From positions 388,942-452,941 of the forward strand of contig NZ_JACSPX010000001.1 of NCBI RefSeq assembly GCF_014836945.1: 64,000 nucleotides of DNA, in the 5' to 3' direction. The DNA is from Microbacterium commune. Lineage in GTDB: Bacteria > Actinomycetota > Actinomycetes > Actinomycetales > Microbacteriaceae. The position numbers and the translations under genes are program-made. How positions within the stretch are numbered: the first letter of the stretch is position 1; every line of letters starts with the position of its first letter. The notes beneath the pieces are model-generated. The model made no database searches. It worked only from the letters and a program-made list of their open reading frames with translations, and was not told the origin of the DNA. Shown in pieces: positions 27,642-35,643 of the stretch.

Positions 27642-28756
27642 TTCTTCCTCCGGTAGAAAGGCAGGGTGGTGCGGGTGGCGGGGATCTTCGTCCCCCGGAC
27701 GTCGAGGAACAGCTCGGCTCCGTCTTCGGCGTGCGCCGGGTCGACGTAGGCCATCGCGATCGGGTGGCCGAGCGTGGGGCTGAGAGCGCCGCTGGTGATC
27801 TCGCCGACGACCGTGCCGTCCTCGAGCACAACGGGATAGCCCGCCCGGCCCGCACGACGACCTTCGGCGGTGAGTCCGACGAGCACGCGGGCGTCGGCGG
27901 GCGCAGCCACCGCGTCCTTGCCGACGAAGCTCTCCTTGTCGGCGACGACGACGCGGCCGAGGCCCGCCTGCGCGGGCCTGATCTCGCGGGAGAGCTCGTG
28001 GCCGTACAGCGGCATGCCCGCCTCCAGGCGCAGCGTGTCCCGAGCGGCGAGACCGGCCGGCACCAGGCCGTGCGATTCGCCGGCGGCGAGCACGGCGTCC
28101 CAGAGTTCTGCGGCGTCTGCGGCTGCGACGAGCAGCTCGAAGCCGTCCTCGCCGGTGTACCCGGTGCGGGCCAGCAGCAGCGGCTTGCCCGCGAAGGTCG
28201 CACTCGCCCAGGAGTAGTACTTCTGCTCCGCCCAGGGGACGCTGATCTCATCGATGCCGGCGACCTCGGTGAGGATCTGCTCGGACGCCGGCCCCTGCAC
28301 GGCGATCAGCGCGTAGTCGTCCGAGACGTCCTCCACCGTCACAGCGTGCGCTCCGGCGGCGGACTCGACGCGTGCCGCGAGCGCCTCGCGCACGACATCC
28401 CGGTTGCCGGCGTTGGAGATGATGAGGAAGCGCTGCTCGCCCATCCGGTAGACGATGACGTCGTCGATGATGCCGCCGTCCTCGGCGAGCAGCAACGAGT
28501 ACTTCGCCTTGCCGATGGTCATGGCCGAGAGCCGGCCGGCCAGGCAGTAGTCGAGGTAGTCGCCGGCCGCGGGACCGTCGACCAGGAACTCGGCCATGTG
28601 CGAGATGTCGAAGACCCCGGCGGCCTCGCGGACGGCGCGATGCTCGGCGAGATCGGACGTGTAGCGGACGGGCATCTGCCAGCCGCCGAAGTCGGTGAAG
28701 GACGCACCGAGCGCCTCATGGCGTTCGCGCAGCGGGGTATAGCGGGGTTCGGTCAC
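27638..28756 (-). CDS. gcvT: aminomethyltransferase, glycine cleavage T protein
   Basis: This 372-residue folate-dependent protein has [20 protein letters not shown] near residue 50, the aspartate-containing [14 protein letters not shown] motif, and [17 protein letters not shown], all GcvT signatures. It releases ammonia and makes 5,10-methylene-tetrahydrofolate. It is the first gene of the operon and lies directly downstream of a tandem glycine riboswitch, whose end is 54 nt before its start. Confidence 0.95.
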   Translation of the reverse strand: MTEPRYTPLRERHEALGASFTDFGGWQMPVRYTSDLAEHRAVREAAGVFDISHMAEFLVDGPAAGDYLDYCLAGRLSAMTIGKAKYSLLLAEDGGIIDDVIVYRMGEQRFLIISNAGNRDVVREALAARVESAAGAHAVTVEDVSDDYALIAVQGPASEQILTEVAGIDEISVPWAEQKYYSWASATFAGKPLLLARTGYTGEDGFELLVAAADAAELWDAVLAAGESHGLVPAGLAARDTLRLEAGMPLYGHELSREIRPAQAGLGRVVVADKESFVGKDAVAAPADARVLVGLTAEGRRAGRAGYPVVLEDGTVVGEITSGALSPTLGHPIAMAYVDPAHAEDGAELFLDVRGTKIPATRTTLPFYRRKK

Positions 28757-28809
28757 GGAGTTCTCCCGGTCAGGATCGGGTAGGACGACGTCGTCGGCAT
28801 CCTCGGAAC

Positions 28810-29004
28810 TCCCCCTCTGTCATCGGGCCTGAGAGCTTCGCCATCGCCACCGGCTCGAGGAGCTGATGAACGAGGGCTTTCACCGTCGGCGGATGCGTGA
28901 GCATCGCTTTTCAGAGCGGCCGGACCGGGGCGGTAGGGGTACCTGAGAGATTGGCGGGGAGGCTTGCTCCTTCGGTGCCCGACCGTGTTCATCGGGCTCT
29001 CCCG
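28810..29004 (-). promoter_or_regulatory. tandem glycine riboswitch
   Basis: On the minus strand two aptamer-like copies are visible. The first begins CGGGAGAGCCCGAT (29004-28991) and includes CACCGAAGGAGCAAG and ATCTCTCAGGTACC. The second contains GGTGAAAGCC, GGCGAAGCTCTCAGGCCCG and ends GACAGAGGGGGAG at about 28810. These match the conserved cores of gcvT-type glycine riboswitches, which switch on glycine cleavage genes when glycine is abundant. Its position immediately before gcvTHP confirms the call. Confidence 0.92.
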
Positions 29005-29064
29005 CACGGATCATGCGGCCTGTGTTCGATTAGGCCTCTCAGCATACCGTCTAGGCTCGTCGAT

Positions 29065-29730
29065 GTGAGAGGCACGACCGGCGACAGGGACGCGATCGGC
29101 GTCGCGGTGTCGACGGTCATCTTCTCGCTGCGCAGCGCCGACGAGGGCGAGCGTCTCATGCTGCCGCTCGTGCGCCGCACCCGCGACCCGCACCTCGGAT
29201 CGTGGGCGCTGCCCGGCGGGTGGCTCGATCCGGCGGAGGACCTGGATGCCGCGGCATCCCGCACCCTCGCCGAGACGACCGCCCTGCAGCCGAGCTACCT
29301 CGAGCAGCTGTACACTTTCGGCGACGTCGACCGCTCCCCCTCCCGCACCATCTCGATCGTCTACTGGGCGCTGCTGCGCTCCGATCTCGTCGACGCGCAG
29401 CGCGCGCAGGCGGGGGCGCCGGAGAACGTCGAGTGGTTCGACGTCGACGCTCTGCCGCCGCTCGCCTTCGATCACAACCGCATCGCGGAGTATGCGCTGT
29501 GGCGCCTGCGCAACAAGGTCGCGTACAGCCGCATCGCTGCGGGTCTGCTGCCGGACGAGTTCACCCTCACCGAGCTGCGCGAGGTCTACGAGGCCGTGCT
29601 CGGGCAGCGCCTCGATCCGTCGAACTTCCGTCGCCTGCTGGAGGGCTCGGACGAACTCGTGCCCACCGAGTCGTTCCGCACCGGCAAGCACCGCCCCGCG
29701 CGCCTGTATCGCTACGTCGCGCACGCCTGA
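29065..29730 (+). CDS. nrtR: NrtR-type Nudix-related transcriptional regulator of NAD synthesis
   Basis: The GTG at 29065 gives 221 residues and lies 7 nt after a TAGGCT -10 box, so it is probably leaderless. Residues about 10-140 form a Nudix fold; the Nudix box (GGWLDPAEDLDAAASRTLAE) keeps G and R but has T for two glutamates, so hydrolase activity may be lost. The C-terminal about 80 residues form a winged helix (FTLTELREVYEAVLGQRLDP, then the FRRLL segment). NrtR proteins repress NAD genes and respond to ADP-ribose. The nadABC cluster begins 107 nt downstream. Confidence 0.85.
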   Translation: MRGTTGDRDAIGVAVSTVIFSLRSADEGERLMLPLVRRTRDPHLGSWALPGGWLDPAEDLDAAASRTLAETTALQPSYLEQLYTFGDVDRSPSRTISIVYWALLRSDLVDAQRAQAGAPENVEWFDVDALPPLAFDHNRIAEYALWRLRNKVAYSRIAAGLLPDEFTLTELREVYEAVLGQRLDPSNFRRLLEGSDELVPTESFRTGKHRPARLYRYVAHA

Positions 29731-29763
29731 ACGCGCGCCCGTCGATGCGCGGCCCACGCGTGA

Positions 29764-29825
29764 TTGCACTTCTGGTCATATCGACCTAATCTGTTCGCTG
29801 GCAGTAAATGTCATAGCGACCAGAA
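29764..29825 (+). promoter_or_regulatory. nadA promoter with two NrtR-like operator boxes
   Basis: TTGCAC (29764-29769) and TAATCT (29787-29792) are spaced exactly 17 bp. Two direct repeats GTCATANCGACC lie at 29775-29786 (inside the spacer) and 29810-29821 (downstream of the predicted start of transcription), 35 bp apart. Each is a GTC-N5-GACC dyad, and TTCTGGTC (29770-29777) and GACCAGAA (29818-29825) flank the pair as perfect inverted repeats. Binding by the adjacent NrtR homologue is inferred. Confidence 0.65.
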
Positions 29826-29837
29826 GGCGGTCCTCTC

Positions 29838-31136
29838 TTGACCCTCCTCCGCACCATCGATCCCTCCGTCGATCACGCCCTGCAGGCGATCGTCGCCGGC
29901 GCCTCGCTCGACCCGACATGCAGCACCGACCTCGCGGCCGGGCCCTGGGACTTCGACGTGCGTCCCGGGTACGGCCCCGGGTCGTCGATGGGCGACGTCA
30001 TCCCGGTGGGCGCCCCACGCCAGGGCGAGCTGCCGGCCGCCTACCGCGAGGCGGACGAGGACGAGCTCGACGCGCGCATCCGCGCCGCCAAGCAGGCCCT
30101 CGGCGACCGCGCCGTCGTGCTCGGCCACTTCTACCAGCGCGAGGAGGTCGTCCGCCACGCCGACTACGTCGGCGACTCGTTCCAGCTCGCGAACGCCGCG
30201 CTCGAGCACCCCGACGCGGAGGCGATCGTCTTCTGCGGCGTGCACTTCATGGCGGAGACCGCCGATCTGCTCTCCGGCCCTGACCAGGCGGTCATCCTGC
30301 CGAACCTCGCGGCGGGCTGCTCGATGGCCGACATGGCCGACATCGATCAGGTCGAGGACTGCTGGGAGCAGCTCGCCGACGTGCTCGGCCCGCTCGACAC
30401 GCCGGATGCCGAGGGTCTGCTGCCCGTCGTGCCGGTGACGTACATGAACTCGTCGGCGGCCATCAAGGGCTTCGTCGGCCGGCACGGCGGCATCGTGTGC
30501 ACGTCGTCGAACGCCGCGACGGTGCTGGAGTGGGCGTTCGCTCGCGGCCGTCGGGTGCTCTTCTTCCCCGACCAGCACCTCGGTCGCAACACCGCGAAGG
30601 CGATGGGGGTGCCGCTGGAGCGGATGCCGATGTGGAACCCGCGCCGGCCGCTGGGCGGATCGAGTGCCGACGAGCTGCGCGACGCCGGGGTGATTCTCTG
30701 GCACGGCTTCTGCTCGGTGCATCGCCGATTCACCGTCGACCAGATCGCGCAGGCGCGCGCCGAGCATCCCGGTGTGCGCGTCATCGTGCATCCGGAATGC
30801 CCGGTCGAGGTCGTCGACGCGGCCGACGAGGCGGGATCCACCGACTACATCCGCAAGGCGATCGCCGCCGCGACCGAGCCCACCACCTTCGCGATCGGCA
30901 CCGAGATCAACCTCGTGCGGCGCCTCGCGGCCCAGCATCCGCAGCACGAGATCTTCTGCCTCGACCCGGTCGTCTGCCCGTGCTCGACCATGTACCGCAT
31001 CCACCCCGGCTACCTCGCCTGGGTGCTGGAGGAGCTCGTCGACGGCAGGGTGCAGAACCGCATCCGCGTCGCCGACGACGTCGCGCTGCCCGCCAGGGTC
31101 GCGCTCGAGCAGATGCTGGCGGCGCGACCGCGATGA
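29838..31136 (+). CDS. nadA: quinolinate synthase
   Basis: This 432-residue enzyme condenses iminoaspartate (from NadB) with dihydroxyacetone phosphate, using a [4Fe-4S] cluster. Candidate cluster cysteines are C133 (FCGVHFMAET), C221 (VCTSSNAAT) and C380/C382 (VVCPCSTMYRIHP). LPNLAAGCSMADM and HPECPVEVVDAADEAGSTDY are further family motifs. The start is a TTG at 29838 preceded by AGAAGG; this is the only reasonable start near the promoter. It is the first gene of the nad operon and overlaps nadB by 4 nt. Confidence 0.94.
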   Translation: MTLLRTIDPSVDHALQAIVAGASLDPTCSTDLAAGPWDFDVRPGYGPGSSMGDVIPVGAPRQGELPAAYREADEDELDARIRAAKQALGDRAVVLGHFYQREEVVRHADYVGDSFQLANAALEHPDAEAIVFCGVHFMAETADLLSGPDQAVILPNLAAGCSMADMADIDQVEDCWEQLADVLGPLDTPDAEGLLPVVPVTYMNSSAAIKGFVGRHGGIVCTSSNAATVLEWAFARGRRVLFFPDQHLGRNTAKAMGVPLERMPMWNPRRPLGGSSADELRDAGVILWHGFCSVHRRFTVDQIAQARAEHPGVRVIVHPECPVEVVDAADEAGSTDYIRKAIAAATEPTTFAIGTEINLVRRLAAQHPQHEIFCLDPVVCPCSTMYRIHPGYLAWVLEELVDGRVQNRIRVADDVALPARVALEQMLAARPR

Positions 31137-32629
31137 ACGTGATCATCGTCGGCGGGGGCATCGCCGGCCTCACGGCCGCCCTGCGCGCCGACGCCCTCGG
31201 TCACCGGGTCACTCTGCTCGTCAAGGGCGCGCTGGGTGACGGCTGCACCGCCCACGCACAGGGCGGTGTCGCCGGAGCGTACGGGCCCGGCGACTCCCCC
31301 GCGCTGCACGCCCTCGACACCCTGCAGGCCGGCGACGGCCACGGCGACCCCCTCGCGATCACCGCGCTCGTCGACGGTGCGCACGCCGCGATCGCGGCAC
31401 TCGTCGACGCGGGCGTGGCGTTCGATCGCACCGCCGACGGGGACATCGCGCGTGGACTCGAGGCCGCGCACAGCCGACCGCGCATCGCGCACGCCGGGGG
31501 CGACGCCACCGGCGCGGCGATCTCGACCGCTCTCCTGTCCCGTCTGCGCACCTCGACGGTGCGGGTGCGGGAGCACGTCTTCGTAGCCGACGCGCTGACC
31601 TGCGCAGACCGGGTGATCGGCATCCGCTCGATCGACGGGGCGGAGGTGCGGGCGGATGCCGTGGTGCTCGCCACCGGCGGCGCGGGGCAGCTGTACACCC
31701 ACACGACCAACCCGGCCGGCACCACCGGCGACGGCATCGCGATCGCCGTGCGCGCGGGCGCGGCGATCGCGGACCTCGAGTTCGTGCAGTTCCACCCGAC
31801 CGTCCTGGCGGGCGCGAAGCCCTTCCTGATCTCGGAGGCTGTCCGCGGGGCGGGCGCCGTGCTGCGGGATGCCACGGGGCGACGCTTCATGCTCGACGAG
31901 CATCCAGACGCCGAACTCGCCCCGCGCGATGTCGTCGCGAGAGCCGTCGCCCGTCGCGCCGCCGCACAGGCCGCCCCCGTTGCGCTGGATGCCACCGGGC
32001 TCGGTGCGACGGTGCTGGCCGATCGCTTCCCCACCATCGACGCGGAGCTGCGACGCCGCGGAATCGACTGGTCCCGGCATCCCGTGCCGGTCACGCCTGC
32101 CGCGCACTACCTGATGGGCGGCATCGCCACCGACATCGACGGGCGCACCTCGGTGCCGGGGCTGTGGGCGGTCGGCGAGACGGCGCGCACCGGAGTGCAC
32201 GGCGCGAACCGGCTGGCTTCGAACTCGCTGCTCGAGGGCGCCGTGTTCGGCGCTCGCGCGGCCGAGTCGCTCACCTCGTCCGCCACGCCGTCGTTCAGGT
32301 GGCCCGAGGCGTCGCCTCCGCATCGGCGGGACGGGGGTCGCGACCGTCCGGGCGCGACGTCGGCAGCGCCGACCGATCCGTCGTTCTCGCGCTCGGCACT
32401 GCAGCGGCTGATGTGGAACCAGCTGGGCCTGATCCGCACCGATCACGGGATGCGGGATGCCGTCGCCCAGCTGCACGCGTGGACGGCCCCGTCACCGACC
32501 TCGCCGACGGCTCACGAGGACGCGAATCTGCTCGCGGTGGGACGCGCCCTGGCATCCGCCGCCCTGTCCCGCACCGACTCGCTCGGCGCCCATTCCCTCC
32601 TCTCGCCCGCCCTGATGGGAGCCGCATGA
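31133..32629 (+). CDS. nadB: L-aspartate oxidase
   Basis: The ATG at 31133 overlaps the nadA stop (ATGA) and begins MNVIIVGGGIAGLTAA, the FAD-binding dinucleotide fold, giving 498 residues. Substrate-loop and FAD motifs typical of the fumarate reductase/NadB family follow: CTAHAQGGVAGAYGPGD, ATGGAGQLYTHTTNPAGTTG, and GLWAVGETARTGVHGANRLA. It oxidises L-aspartate to iminoaspartate for NadA. The middle gene of nadA-nadB-nadC; its stop overlaps nadC by 4 nt. Confidence 0.93.
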   Translation: MNVIIVGGGIAGLTAALRADALGHRVTLLVKGALGDGCTAHAQGGVAGAYGPGDSPALHALDTLQAGDGHGDPLAITALVDGAHAAIAALVDAGVAFDRTADGDIARGLEAAHSRPRIAHAGGDATGAAISTALLSRLRTSTVRVREHVFVADALTCADRVIGIRSIDGAEVRADAVVLATGGAGQLYTHTTNPAGTTGDGIAIAVRAGAAIADLEFVQFHPTVLAGAKPFLISEAVRGAGAVLRDATGRRFMLDEHPDAELAPRDVVARAVARRAAAQAAPVALDATGLGATVLADRFPTIDAELRRRGIDWSRHPVPVTPAAHYLMGGIATDIDGRTSVPGLWAVGETARTGVHGANRLASNSLLEGAVFGARAAESLTSSATPSFRWPEASPPHRRDGGRDRPGATSAAPTDPSFSRSALQRLMWNQLGLIRTDHGMRDAVAQLHAWTAPSPTSPTAHEDANLLAVGRALASAALSRTDSLGAHSLLSPALMGAA

Positions 32630-33477
32630 TCACACCAGCCACCCTGCGACGCGCGGTGTCCGCCGCGCTCGAGGAGGACGCACCGTGGGGGGATGTGACC
32701 AGCACCGCGCTGCTGCCCGCGTCGGCGCACGCGACCGCCGATCTCGTCGCTCGCGAATCGGGTGTGTTCAGCGGCGGCGAGGTGTTCGCAGCCGCCTTCA
32801 CCCTCACCGACGCCGACGTGCGGGTCGACCTGCACGTCGCCGACGGGGACCGCTTCGCGGCGGGCGACGCGCTCGCATCGGTCAGCGGCCGCGCGCGCAG
32901 CCTGCTGACCGCCGAGCGCGTGGCCCTGAACTTCACCCAGCGCATGAGCGGCATCGCGACCCTCACCGCGACGTTCGTCGACGCCGTCGACGGGACAGGC
33001 GTGCGGATCGCCGACACACGCAAGACCACCCCGGGACTGCGCGAATTCGAACGACACGCGGTGGTCTCGGGTGGCGGCAGCAATCACCGGCGGTCCCTCT
33101 CCGACGCCGTGATGGCGAAGGACAACCACCTCGCCGTGCTGCGCCAGAGCGGGCGGGATCTCGCCACCGCGCTGCGCGAGGCGCTCAGCCGACTGCCGCA
33201 CACCACGCACGTCGTCGTGGAGGTCGACCGGCTCGATCAGATCCCGGCCGTGCTCGACGGGGGCGCCGATACGGTTCTGCTCGACAACTTCTCGCTCGAC
33301 GATCTGCGCGCGGGCGTCGCCCTCATCGCGGGCCGCGCCGTGGTCGAGGCCTCGGGCGGCGTGACCCCCGAGACCGTCCGCCCCATCGCCGAGACGGGTG
33401 TGCAGGTGATCTCCGTGGGCGCGCTCACGCACTCGGCCCGGGCCGTCGACCTCGGGCTCGATCTGCGGATCGACTGA
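32626..33477 (+). CDS. nadC: nicotinate-nucleotide pyrophosphorylase (carboxylating)
   Basis: This 283-residue phosphoribosyltransferase starts at the ATG overlapping the nadB stop. Family motifs: EDAPWGDVTS at the N-terminus, ALNFTQRMSGIAT, ADTRKTTPGLREFER, GGGSNHRRSLSDAVMAKDNH, and EASGGVTPE near the end. It converts quinolinate and PRPP to nicotinate mononucleotide, completing the de novo module encoded here. Confidence 0.95.
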   Translation: MITPATLRRAVSAALEEDAPWGDVTSTALLPASAHATADLVARESGVFSGGEVFAAAFTLTDADVRVDLHVADGDRFAAGDALASVSGRARSLLTAERVALNFTQRMSGIATLTATFVDAVDGTGVRIADTRKTTPGLREFERHAVVSGGGSNHRRSLSDAVMAKDNHLAVLRQSGRDLATALREALSRLPHTTHVVVEVDRLDQIPAVLDGGADTVLLDNFSLDDLRAGVALIAGRAVVEASGGVTPETVRPIAETGVQVISVGALTHSARAVDLGLDLRID

Positions 33478-33478
33478 C

Positions 33479-34642
33479 GTGCTGTATCTCGATCACGCGG
33501 CCACGTCCCCGGCACGGCCGGAGGTTCTCGAGGCGATGCACCCCTACCTGACCGGTGTGTACGGCAACCCGTCGAGTCACCACACGGTCGGCGAGGCGGC
33601 GTCCGACGCCCTGGAATGGGCACGAGCGCGGGTCGCCGAGGCCCTGGGCATGCGGTCGTCGGAGGTGATCTTCACCTCCGGAGGAACCGAGGCGAACAAC
33701 CTCGCGGTGAAGGGCATCGTGCTCGGCGCGCGGCAGGAGGCCCCGCAGCGGCGCGGACTGATCACCACCCCGATCGAGCATGAGTCGATCCTGCGCTCCG
33801 CGGAGTATCTGCAGCGCCTGCACGGGGTCGCGGTGAGGATGCTGCCCGTCGACGGGCACGGCGCGGTGGCGGTCGACGGCCTGCGCGCCGCGCTGCATGC
33901 CGACGGTGCCGTCGACGCCGCCGACGCCGCCCTGGTGAGCGTGGGGCACGCCAACAACGAGATCGGCACCGTGCAGGACATCGCGGGACTCGTCGCGATC
34001 GCGCGTGAGCACCGCGTGCCCGTCCACATCGACGCGGTGCAGTCGGCGGGATGGCTCGATCTGCGCGCGCTCGGCGCCGACGCGGTCTCCATCGCCGGGC
34101 ACAAGCTCGGCGCGCCCAAGGGCATCGGCGCCGTCGGCGTGCGCTCCCGGGTGCCCCTGGAGCCGCTGCTGCACGGCGGCGGCCAGGAGCGCGGACGCCG
34201 TAGCGGAACCGAGAACGTCGCCGGCGCCGTCGGCCTCGCGACCGCCCTCGAGCTGGTCGAGGCGGAGCGTTCGCAGAGCGTCGCGGCGGTGCAGGCGCAG
34301 ACCTCGGCCTTCATCGCCGCGGTCATGGATGCCGTGCCCCGGGCTGCTCTCACCGGGTCGCCGGAGCACAGGCTGCCGAACCTCGCGAGCTTCACGTTCG
34401 CGGGCATCAGCGGCGAGGCCGTGCTGCTGGAGCTGGAGCGGCGCGGCGTCGTCTCGTCGAGCGGGTCGGCCTGCGCCGCCGGCAGCGACGAGCCCTCCCC
34501 CGTGCTGCTGGCGATCGGCATCCCGGCGGAGGTCGCGCAGACCGCAGTGCGCTTCACCTTCGGCCGCACGCCCCTGCCCCAGGGATCGGCGCAGCAGCTC
34601 GCGGCTCTCGTCGCCGACGCCGTCGCGGCGGTCTCGGCCTGA
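33479..34642 (+). CDS. cysteine desulfurase family protein (NifS/IscS-like, nad-operon member)
   Basis: This 387-residue class V aminotransferase has the PLP lysine K209 (SIAGHKLGAPKG), the catalytic cysteine C332 in SSSGSACAAGSDEPS, and the N-terminal motif YLDHAATSPARPEV. It mobilises sulfur from cysteine. As the fourth gene of the nadABC cluster (GTG start 1 nt after nadC), its likely job is to build the oxygen-sensitive Fe-S cluster of NadA, as known for NifS-like partners in other NAD operons. That specific role is inferred from context. Confidence 0.88.
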   Translation: MLYLDHAATSPARPEVLEAMHPYLTGVYGNPSSHHTVGEAASDALEWARARVAEALGMRSSEVIFTSGGTEANNLAVKGIVLGARQEAPQRRGLITTPIEHESILRSAEYLQRLHGVAVRMLPVDGHGAVAVDGLRAALHADGAVDAADAALVSVGHANNEIGTVQDIAGLVAIAREHRVPVHIDAVQSAGWLDLRALGADAVSIAGHKLGAPKGIGAVGVRSRVPLEPLLHGGGQERGRRSGTENVAGAVGLATALELVEAERSQSVAAVQAQTSAFIAAVMDAVPRAALTGSPEHRLPNLASFTFAGISGEAVLLELERRGVVSSSGSACAAGSDEPSPVLLAIGIPAEVAQTAVRFTFGRTPLPQGSAQQLAALVADAVAAVSA

Positions 34643-34689
34643 TCCGCGGGCGGACGCCAGGGTGCGCACCGAACCGTAGACTCGGCGTC

Positions 34690-35628
34690 GTGACCCCGCG
34701 TGTGACGATGATCGTGCCCGGACGCGACATCGCCGATTTCGCGCCCGCAGCCCTCGCCTCGCTGCAGGCGCAGACCGAGAGCCGCTGGCAGGCGCTGCTC
34801 GTCGACGACGGCTCGCACGACGACACCGCCGCCGTGTTCGCCGCTGCCGCAGCCCGCGACGCTCGATTCCAGGTGCTCAGGCACGATGAGTCCCGCGGGC
34901 TCGGCGCCGCCCGCAACGTCGCTCTCGACCTCGTCGACACGCCGTTCGTCGGATTCCTCGACGCCGACGACGAGCTGACGCCGCGCGCGATCGAGACCTG
35001 GCTCGCCACGCTGGATGAATCCGGCAGCGACTTCGTGGCCGCTGCGTACGTGCGCTCCCGGCTCATCGACGGCGCGTACCGTCCCGGCCGCGTGCAGCCG
35101 TGGATCGCCGCCGCCACCGCGCCCCGGCGCCTCGGCGTGACGCTCGCCGAGCATCCCGACGCCTCGGCCAACATCGTCGCGTGGTCGAAGCTCAGCCGCG
35201 CGACCCTCTGGGAGCGGCTGCGCTTCCCCGAGAACGTCGCCTACGAGGATCAGGTCGTCGCGCAGCGGATGTACACCGAGGCGCGGGCGTTCGACGTCGT
35301 GCCCGATGTCGCCGTGCACTGGCGCGTGCGCGCCGACGGCACCTCGATCACCCAGGGCAAAGCCCAGCTGCCGGTGCTGCACGACTACCTCGCCGCGCTC
35401 CTCGGCGGCATCGACGTGCTCACCGCGGCGGGTCAGAGCGATGCGGTGCGTTCGCGCATCGCGCTGATCCTCGCGATGGACCTGCCGTCGCTGCGCACGA
35501 TCGCGGCCGAGCATCCGGATCCCGCCTACCGAGCGGCCGTCGAGGCCTTCGAGGCGTCGCTGCGCGCCCTGCCCGAATACGACGCCGCCCGCCCGAACGC
35601 GGAGTTCAGCACGGCGCTGGCGTGGTGA
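34690..35628 (+). CDS. family 2 glycosyltransferase
   Basis: This 312-residue protein has a GT-A fold: MIVPGRDIADFAPAALASL at the N-terminus, VDDGSHDDT (nucleotide binding), GLGAARNVAL, and the metal-binding motif LDADDEL. There is no membrane helix. The donor and acceptor are unknown. The GTG at 34690 lies 7 nt after TAGACT, so it probably has its own leaderless transcript rather than belonging to the nad operon. It converges on an ABC exporter gene with a 15-nt gap. Confidence 0.88.
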   Translation: MTPRVTMIVPGRDIADFAPAALASLQAQTESRWQALLVDDGSHDDTAAVFAAAAARDARFQVLRHDESRGLGAARNVALDLVDTPFVGFLDADDELTPRAIETWLATLDESGSDFVAAAYVRSRLIDGAYRPGRVQPWIAAATAPRRLGVTLAEHPDASANIVAWSKLSRATLWERLRFPENVAYEDQVVAQRMYTEARAFDVVPDVAVHWRVRADGTSITQGKAQLPVLHDYLAALLGGIDVLTAAGQSDAVRSRIALILAMDLPSLRTIAAEHPDPAYRAAVEAFEASLRALPEYDAARPNAEFSTALAW

Positions 35629-35643
35629 CCGTGGTCGGAGCTC

